Source of the DNA: Toxoplasma gondii ME49
Lineage: Eukaryota; Apicomplexa; Conoidasida; Eucoccidiorida; Sarcocystidae
Direction of reading: 5' to 3'
NCBI RefSeq assembly: GCF_000006565.2
Contig: NC_031471.1
Coordinates: 2,328,441-2,392,440, forward strand
Length of the DNA stretch: 64,000 nt
The notes below the pieces were generated by a model. The model was not told the origin of the DNA, did not search any database, and saw only the letters and a program-made list of their open reading frames with translations. The translations under genes and the position numbers were made by a program. Below, one piece after another: positions 57,764-64,000 of the stretch (its first letter is position 1; the number at the start of each line of letters is the position of its first letter).

Positions 57764-58035
57764 TCTTTCTTTTTGTGAAGCATCCGCGCGCTTCCTCGCG
57801 AGAAAGAAGGAGGATATGCTCTCACGAACAGTGCAAGGGTATGGAAAAAAACGAAAAGAAACGCGACGAGAGAGGAGAAAGAGGCTCCGCCCCACACGCA
57901 TTTGTCTGCTGAGGGGAGACGCGGGGACGAGAAGAACGCTAAAAAGCTCCAAGAAGAAATCCAACCATCCGACGTGAGGAGGTCTATCGCTCCTTCGAGT
58001 CCTTTCTCGAGATCTGAAGGACCCTGAGAAACGCA

Positions 58036-58373
58036 AGTCGTCTCACGGAGAACTCGTCTCACAAAGAAGTCGTCTCACAAAGAACTCGTCTCACAAAGAA
58101 GTCGTCTCACAAAGAACTCGTCTCACAAAGAAGTCGTCTCACAAAGAACTCGTCTCACAAAGAAGTCGTCTCACAAAGAACTCGTCTCACAAAGAAGTCG
58201 TCTCACAAAGAACTCGTCTCACAAAGAAGTCGTCTCACAAAGAAGTCGTCTCACAAAGAAGTCGTCTCACAAAGAACTCGTCTCACAAAGAAGTCGTCTC
58301 ACAAAGAACTCGTCTCACAAAGAAGTCGTCTCACAAAGAACTCGTCTCACAAAGAAGTCGTCGCACAAAGAAG
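58036..58373. repeat. 16-bp tandem array with alternating C/G base, about 21 copies
   Basis: The unit is TCGTCTCACAAAGAA plus one variable base. The variable base alternates C and G through most of the array, making a 32-base higher-order unit, with two interruptions where G repeats. It lies between the minus-strand gene ending at 58472 and the one starting at 57763, so it is probably 3' UTR or spacer. Confidence 0.9.
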
Positions 58374-58471
58374 TCTTTGCCCTTGGTGCTCGCGCTTCTC
58401 GCCTCTTGCGCGAGTTGTTCAAGAAGTCTGTCCTCGAAAGGAGTTCGATGGAAAGACAGATTTCGAGTCGT

Positions 58472-59156
58472 CTACACGAACAGGTCCGGTTGCGCCTTTG
58501 CATCTGACTCCGGGACGTTCTTGAGTTGAAAAAGTTGCCGCAGTTTCTGCAGCGACGCCTTGCATCGTTGAGTCGCTCCGCGTTGCCGTGGGCGCGCGTC
58601 TGCTGAGTTTCTGCGAGATCCTTTCGAGCGCGGTGGAGAGCCTGTTGAGTTCCTTTCGGGGGACATCGTCATTTGGCCTGCCAGGCTTTCGCAGCGAAAC
58701 GCAAAAGTCGAGAGGAACGCGCGTCGCTCGCGGAAACGCTTCTGGGAGGGGACTCTCGAGGGAACGGAGGAAAGGAAGAGAAGGAAAGAAAGCGAAGAAA
58801 GCGAAGAACGCGAAAAAAGGGTGAGAAGCGAAAAGCGTGGAGAGAAAAAAGACGAAAGAGGGAGGAAGCGAGGTGTGTGGATGCCGTCTGTCCATCGCCA
58901 GAGAGAAGAATAAGAAGAATCGTGAGAGACGATCAAGCACAACGGCGCGCGAACCGTCGAGACTCACCGAGACAAAGAACGCGAGACACACAGACCGGCA
59001 ACTCGAGCGGCGCGAACTTGGTCGGGTGGAGGACGAAAGAAGCAGGCCGAGAAGCTGCATTTCCTCGAATGAGAAGAGCGAGAAAGAATCTTCATGCAGA
59101 CTGCTCGACCGCTCTCCTCCGTCCTGCATTTGACGTCCTTCGAGCGACGCAGTGAC
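58472..59156 (-). CDS. C-terminal exons of an unrecognised gene (5' part unresolved)
   Basis: Two exons joined in phase: 59156-58968 (63 codons, after CGCCAG, ending at a GTGAGT donor) and 58741-58472 (89 codons and a TAG stop, after CCCTCCCAG). The first encodes an acidic-helical stretch (FSLFSFEEMQLLGLLLSSS) and SVCLAFFVS. The second encodes KRFRERRAFLSTFAFRCE, a Ser/Arg-rich linker and an ordered end (CKASLQKLRQLFQLKNVPE, AQPDLFV). The upstream part was not resolved. A strong GTAAGT donor at 60528 on this strand, with an open frame before it, is a candidate earlier exon in the matching phase, but its start would overlap the J-protein promoter. Function not recognised. Confidence 0.45.
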
Positions 59157-60708
59157 CTGGCGCAAGCCGTGTGTGCAGCCAGCAGAGAAGGCTGTCAAGC
59201 CGGCGAAGGAGAAAAGAAGAGGAAAACGCGGGGAAAAGAGGAGAACTAACGGAGGGGAAAAGCCAGAAGTCGGACCTGTCTCTCAACTGAGAGACTGAAA
59301 AGAGAAAAACGAGTGAAAGAAAGGTTGGCGAGGAAGAAGAAAGGCGTCTTTTCGTGAGTTCGCGACGCGAGTTGCGCCGGAAAAAGTCGCGCAGCTGGGC
59401 ACAGATGCGCCGAGCAACAGAAGAATTTCTTCAGGGGAGGGGAGGGAGCGTTTCTCCCCTCCGTCTTCCTTTCTTGCTCCGCTTTGTTCCTCTTTTCTCT
59501 CGGAAACGCTTCATGCGTCCACCTCAAGATGCCTTCTTTCTTTCTCTTCTTTCTCTTCTGTCTCTTCTTCTCTCCCGCTTCTGCCCTATAATACGGCGTT
59601 CTTCGCCTGCGGCAGGTTTGTGTTGCCTTCGCAGGGAGAGAGGGGAAGGTACGGCATTCTACGAGCGAAAGAGAGGAAGGAGAAGAGAAGAAGACGAGCG
59701 AGAGAACGAGGAAGGAGGGAGAGAGGCCTGTTCTCCCCGCCCCACCGCTCGCCTCCTATTTCTCCTCGAACTCCGAGACGATACACGCAACGCAGTCGAA
59801 CGAAACTGGCATTTTTATCTTTTCTCTCTAGAAAAGTTCTCTCTGCAAACGCCGTGTCTCCGTGCTTCCCTGTCTCTCCTACATCCTTATTATTCGCTTC
59901 TTTACCGTCTTTCGTCTTTCCCTATCTCTCGCTGTACCTCGTTCGTCCGTCCTCTCTTGCCTCTCTTCTTCGTCGTTGCACTCTCTCATCCGTCCTCGCC
60001 GCCATCTCGGCCTCTTCGACTTTTTTCTTTCTTCATCTCTTTCTTCCCGCGTACCTTTTAGTTCTTCCTCAGTCTAACCTGCTTGTTCAGTCTCTCTGGA
60101 TTGTCTTCCTCCTTCTGTCTCGGCCTCTCGTGTCTTCTTCGTAGATCTCGCTCTCCTTCTTCTCTTTCGCTTCCTGGATTTTTCTCTTGTCCATCTCTTC
60201 CTCTTCCTCAATCTCTGTGTGTCTCGCGTTCTCGCTGTCGTCTCGCTCCTCCGCGTCTCTCCTTTTTCTCTCGTTTTCTTCATCTTTTTCACCGCCGCTG
60301 CCTTTCTCTCTTTTGTCTCTGTTTCTTCTTTTCTTTTCTGCTTTGCAAGTCTTCGCCGTTTTGCTGCTCTCTCTCTCTGCAGTTTTCAAGCTGACTCTCC
60401 TCTCTGCTCTCCGGCGACAGCCCCCTCAGGCTGCGTCTCGCAGCGCGGTTCAAAGCGCCCATTTTTCCTTCGAAACTCTCTGAACATCACGGTGCTCTCT
60501 CGCTTTCCGGCCGCTCACAAAGACTTACGCAGGACAGGCTTCCAGCCTTCCACAACTCGTCTGACTTCTTCAGAGTCGCCGAGGCACTGTCGTCGCCGAG
60601 GCGCTGTCGTCCTGCTGTCAGAGACTCCGTCGATTCCTGACTCGCGTTTTTCTGAGTTTTCGAAAGGTCCCTGACGAGCACTCTGCCGGCAGTGCGGGTC
60701 GCAGATGC
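59157..60708. other. Spacer upstream of the J-protein gene
   Basis: Pyrimidine-rich on the plus strand from about 59800 to 60400. It should contain the J-protein promoter and possibly 5' exons of the minus-strand gene at 58472-59156. The plus and minus frames of 70-235 codons are low-complexity and have no domain match. Confidence 0.45.
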
Positions 60709-63700
60709 ATGCGCGAAAAGATGGCCGGAGGCGGGCGCGTTGGCGAAGCCGTCTGCTACTACGAGCTGCTGCAGGTTGAGAAGTCCAGTTCTCTGGAAGA
60801 AATCAAGAAAGCGTTTCGTCGCCAGGCTCTTCTCCACCATCCAGACAAGCATGCCGACAGAGTCGAGGAGGCGACGCGCATTTTTCAGCAACTGCAGGAA
60901 GCGTACGAGTGTCTAAGCAATCCTCAGGTAACTCTTCTTTGCCTGCCTTCTTCCTTGTCTTCCTTGTCTTCTTCCTTCTTATGCGTTCTCCGCACGAACA
61001 ACGCCGAGTTCGTTTTCCCCTCTTCTGAGAGCGTCTCTCTTTTCCTCGCCTCTTTCCCTCAACGGATACCTACACGACAGACATCTTTTTCCTCGAATTC
61101 AAAGAGACGCCTGCCACCCTAAAATAGAGACGCGTTAAAATTTATATATATATATATATATATATGTATATTTATGTATATATATATTTATGCATATATA
61201 TGTATATTTATGTATATTTATGCATATATATGTATATTTATGTATATATGTGTATATTTATGTATATTTATGTATATATATGTATATTTATGTATATATC
61301 TCTGGATAAGAGTACTTTTTTGTGCATGTACGTTTATTTACGTTCATCAGGTGGTTTGCGGAGACAGTGGCTGAGGGAGGTCCTTGTAGGAAGAGGAGCG
61401 AGAACTGTTGGTTACCTTCTTGTTATTTGTTTTCCCCTGCGTTTTTGCTTCTCACGTTTCGCTCTTCCTTTTCCGTGCGGTTTGTTCTTCTTCCGTCTTG
61501 CGAGTGTGTTTTTCTTGCCAGCGCGTTTTCTGACTTTCCTTGACGCCTCCTTCTTCGCAGGAGCGCTCGTGGTACGACGCGCACCGACAGCAAATTCTCG
61601 GTCGGGGCAAGGCCGCGGAGGAAGGCGCCGCATGCAGCAGAGGGACGTCTGTGGACTTGTGGGTGTTCTTCTCGCCTGGCTGTTTCTCGAACTTCAAAGA
61701 TGGAGACAGCGAAAGCTTCTGGAAGGTGTACGGAGACGTCTTCGCCACCCTGGCGAGGGAAGAAGAAGAAGAACTGCGAGCGAACGGGGCAGACGCCCAC
61801 CTGCTCGAGCGGGTACGAGCCGAAGAAAAGCGGCGGGACGGAAGGAAGAATGAAAGAGATGCCGAGACGGAGAGAAGGAAGCGAAGAGGAAGAGAGATCG
61901 CAAGCCGCATGTGCAGAAGAAGCGCAGGTAGAGGAGGCGAGAGAACCCAGTGGAGAGTGCGAGAAGGTGAAGGAGAGAGAGGGAGCAGAGGAAAGAGATA
62001 GAGGACGAGACAGGCGCTCGACGCAGAGAAGGAAACGGAGGGAGAGGACGGAAGCGGGAGAGACGGAAGCCGAGAGGAGAGAACGGGGGAAGACAGGGAG
62101 ACGAAAAAGAAGTGAACCGCCGCTGTTTCTCACCTCGCGCGCTGCTGCGGTTCTGCATGTTTCTCCTCTCCAGGTGGCGGCGATTCCTGAGTTGGGCTCC
62201 TCGACTTCACCCTGGACAGAGGTTGCGGCGTTCTACTCCTTCTGGTCGAGCTTCGCTTCTCTGAAGTCGTTCGCTTTTGCAGACAGCTGGAAAATTTCAC
62301 CGCAGGACTCGCGCGCCGAGCGCCGGTGGCTCCAGAAGGAAAACGAGAAGCTCCGACGAGCGAAGAGGAAGCAGTTCAACGACCTCGTCCAGAGACTCGT
62401 CGCGGCGGTCAAGAGGCGCGACCCCCGCGTCCTCCAGAGGTCGAAGGAGCTGGTGAGAAAAAGGGAAGGGTAGAAAAACTGGAGGGGAAAACGGAAAAGC
62501 AAGAGGAGGCGACTCCCGAGTCCTTCTCTCTAGATCGCGAATCGAGCGATTTTTCTGAAGAGAAAGCTGCGTTGCCTCGTGTCATGCTGCATCCGTACAT
62601 AGTTCACTTGCTGGCAGAGCGCCTTCTTTCTGTGGAACGGAGCGTCTACACAGCGCATGCAAAGACCTCGATCGCGGCCGAGACGTACGGACAGAAGATG
62701 CTTCGAGTCGCCATGGAGCGACTGCGCGAAAAAAAAGGCTGCTGCGTTCACCATCGGTGTTCGCAGCGAGGAACGCATCGCTGGGGCGCTGCGTTTCCTG
62801 TAGAACAAAGTTGTTTCGAGTGATGCTACTGATGGTGGTGAAGAGTTCCAAAGAGACTTTGTTGACAGGAAAAGCAGTAACTGTGTCCTGGGGACCTTGC
62901 CGCCAAACGTCGCCCCGCCCACCGCGAGCATGCATGCACATTCGCAGGTGCGTTTCATCGGAGTCCTATGTATCCATACATACATATATATATATATATT
63001 TGTTTATATGTTTGTATGTTTGTATGTGTGTGTGGTATTTGTTTGTCTGAGTGTATCTTTTTGCGCGTTTTCGACTGTGTTTTTTGCACTTAGATTGCGG
63101 AGAAAGTTCGGTGTCGCGAGAGGCAGAGAGAAGAAGAAGCACGGAGGAAGGCGGCTCTTGCGCAGCACAGGCAAGAACACCGAGAGGCGCAGGCAGCGCT
63201 GTGGATTGCCCTCGAGGAAGAAAGGAGGGAACGGAAGCGGCAGGGCTACAGTTTCGCAGCAGACAGCGAAGAAGAAGAAGAGAGCGAAGAAGAAGAAGAG
63301 AGCGAAGAAGACGGAGAAGAAGAAGAGGGAGAAGAAGGAGAAGAAGACGACTTTTTGCAGTGGAGCGGAGAGCGACAGAGAAAGGGGGAAGAAGGGAGGG
63401 TTTGTTCGGAGGCTCCGACGACGAAGACAGCGAAGAAGGAGGGGAACCAAGGTGGGAAGAAGAAACGCAGTTCCGGAAAAGCGGCGACGGTCGTGTACAC
63501 TTGCGAGGCCTGCAGGAAGACATTCAAATCCATGCCTCAGTTCGAGGCTCACGAGAGGTCGGCGAAACATCAACAGAGAGTGAAGCAGCTGCGGCGGCAT
63601 GAGCAGCAGAAGACCGAAAGCGAGGAAGAGTCTCGCGAGGGAATAGCTGGAGGGACGCCAGAACGCGCGCAGAAAAGGGGAGGGAGACGAGCACGCAAGA

Positions 63701-64000
63701 AAGGTACACCAGCCAGGACAGCAGACGAAGAAGAAAGCGCGGAAGAAAGAGAGGAAGAAAGAGAGGAAGAAGAGAAAGAAGAAAAGGCCGAAGAAGAAGA
63801 GGAGGAAGAAGAGGAAGGAACGAGGAGAATGTCGGAGACGAGTTCGGATAAGAGGCTTTTTTCGGGATGTGAGAGCGGAGAATCAGAAGATGAAAGCGAC
63901 ATGCTTCTGCGGTTTGCGCAGTCGCGCGACCAGACGTCTCGACGCGACAGCTCCTTTTCCGAAGAAAGTGAAGAAGACAGTGAAGAAGGTGAAGAAGACA
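60709..64000 (+). CDS. DNAJC21/Jjj1-like J-protein with U1-type zinc finger (3' end outside window)
   Basis: J-domain co-chaperone of the DNAJC21/Jjj1 family, which activates Hsp70 to release export and assembly factors from cytoplasmic pre-60S ribosomes. Exons: 60709-60927, 61561-61812, 62174-62452, 63094-64000 (open to the window end); all junctions keep phase. Exon 1 is a J-domain ([24 protein letters not shown] motif in [10 protein letters not shown]). Exon 2 continues [13 protein letters not shown] and [14 protein letters not shown], typical of this family. Exon 3 matches the conserved [14 protein letters not shown]...[19 protein letters not shown]...KRRDPRV block. Exon 4 has basic helices, acidic runs and a C2H2 finger, CEACRKTF...HERSAKH, then a long Glu-rich tail. 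ATG 60721 is an alternative start four codons downstream. Assignment to the family is secure; the C-terminus is missing. Confidence 0.92.
61143..61300. repeat. TA/TATGTATATT microsatellite in J-protein intron 1
   Basis: TATATATA, then TATGTATATTTATG repeats in the intron 60928-61560. The Tyr/Ile/Met frames across it are repeat translation. Confidence 0.9.
62976..63038. repeat. TA/TGTTTGTATG microsatellite in J-protein intron 3
   Basis: TATATATATATTTG followed by GTTTGTATG repeats, within the intron 62453-63093. Confidence 0.8.

Noticed and set aside
56949..57977. 342-codon plus-strand Lys/Glu-rich frame
   Set aside because: It opposes minus-strand exons that join in phase with strong splice sites. 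Some segments look protein-like (RRAFWKELFRVFLLAFENG), so it was considered seriously, but it has no intron logic or domain.

Overview
The window looks like nuclear DNA of a coccidian apicomplexan, most likely Toxoplasma gondii or a close relative (Hammondia, Neospora). The evidence is multi-exon genes with GT-AG introns, giant proteins full of Ser, Glu/Asp and Arg/Lys runs, many (TA)n microsatellites in introns and spacers, frequent GCATGC words near gene starts, and decayed nuclear copies of mitochondrial rRNA. No bacterial operon, phage, transposase or CRISPR signal was seen.

Layout. 1-5,384 (+): 3' part of an XPC/RAD4 DNA-damage recognition gene. 5,385-8,174: convergent spacer. 8,175-10,352 (-): single-exon membrane and coiled-coil protein. 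11,835-15,706 (+): five-exon unrecognised protein. 15,707-19,536: spacer with a dispersed repeat and an old rRNA-like NUMT. 19,537-22,442 (+): repeat-containing coiled-coil protein. 22,443-26,242: spacer with a second, well-preserved mitochondrial LSU rRNA insertion. 26,243-43,265 (+): giant LRR-EDR1-TKL protein kinase of about 3,800 aa. 43,266-46,294: convergent spacer. 46,295-49,480 (-): RagC/Gtr2-like protein with degraded GTPase motifs. 51,062-53,303 (+): PHAX-like RNA-export adaptor, head-to-head with the Rag-like gene. 54,152-57,763 (-): six-exon unrecognised protein. 58,472-59,156 (-): C-terminal exons of another unrecognised gene. 60,709-64,000 (+): DNAJC21/Jjj1-like J-protein, cut by the window end.

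How the genes relate. They are not an operon; each has its own promoter region. Several are housekeeping nuclear functions: nucleotide-excision repair (XPC), snRNA export (PHAX) and 60S ribosome biogenesis (DNAJC21). Two are probable signalling proteins (TKL kinase, Rag-like). Exon boundaries were set by hand from splice sites, reading-phase continuity and domain continuity. Where every junction keeps phase, the model is fairly firm even if the protein is unknown. First exons and untranslated regions are the least certain parts.
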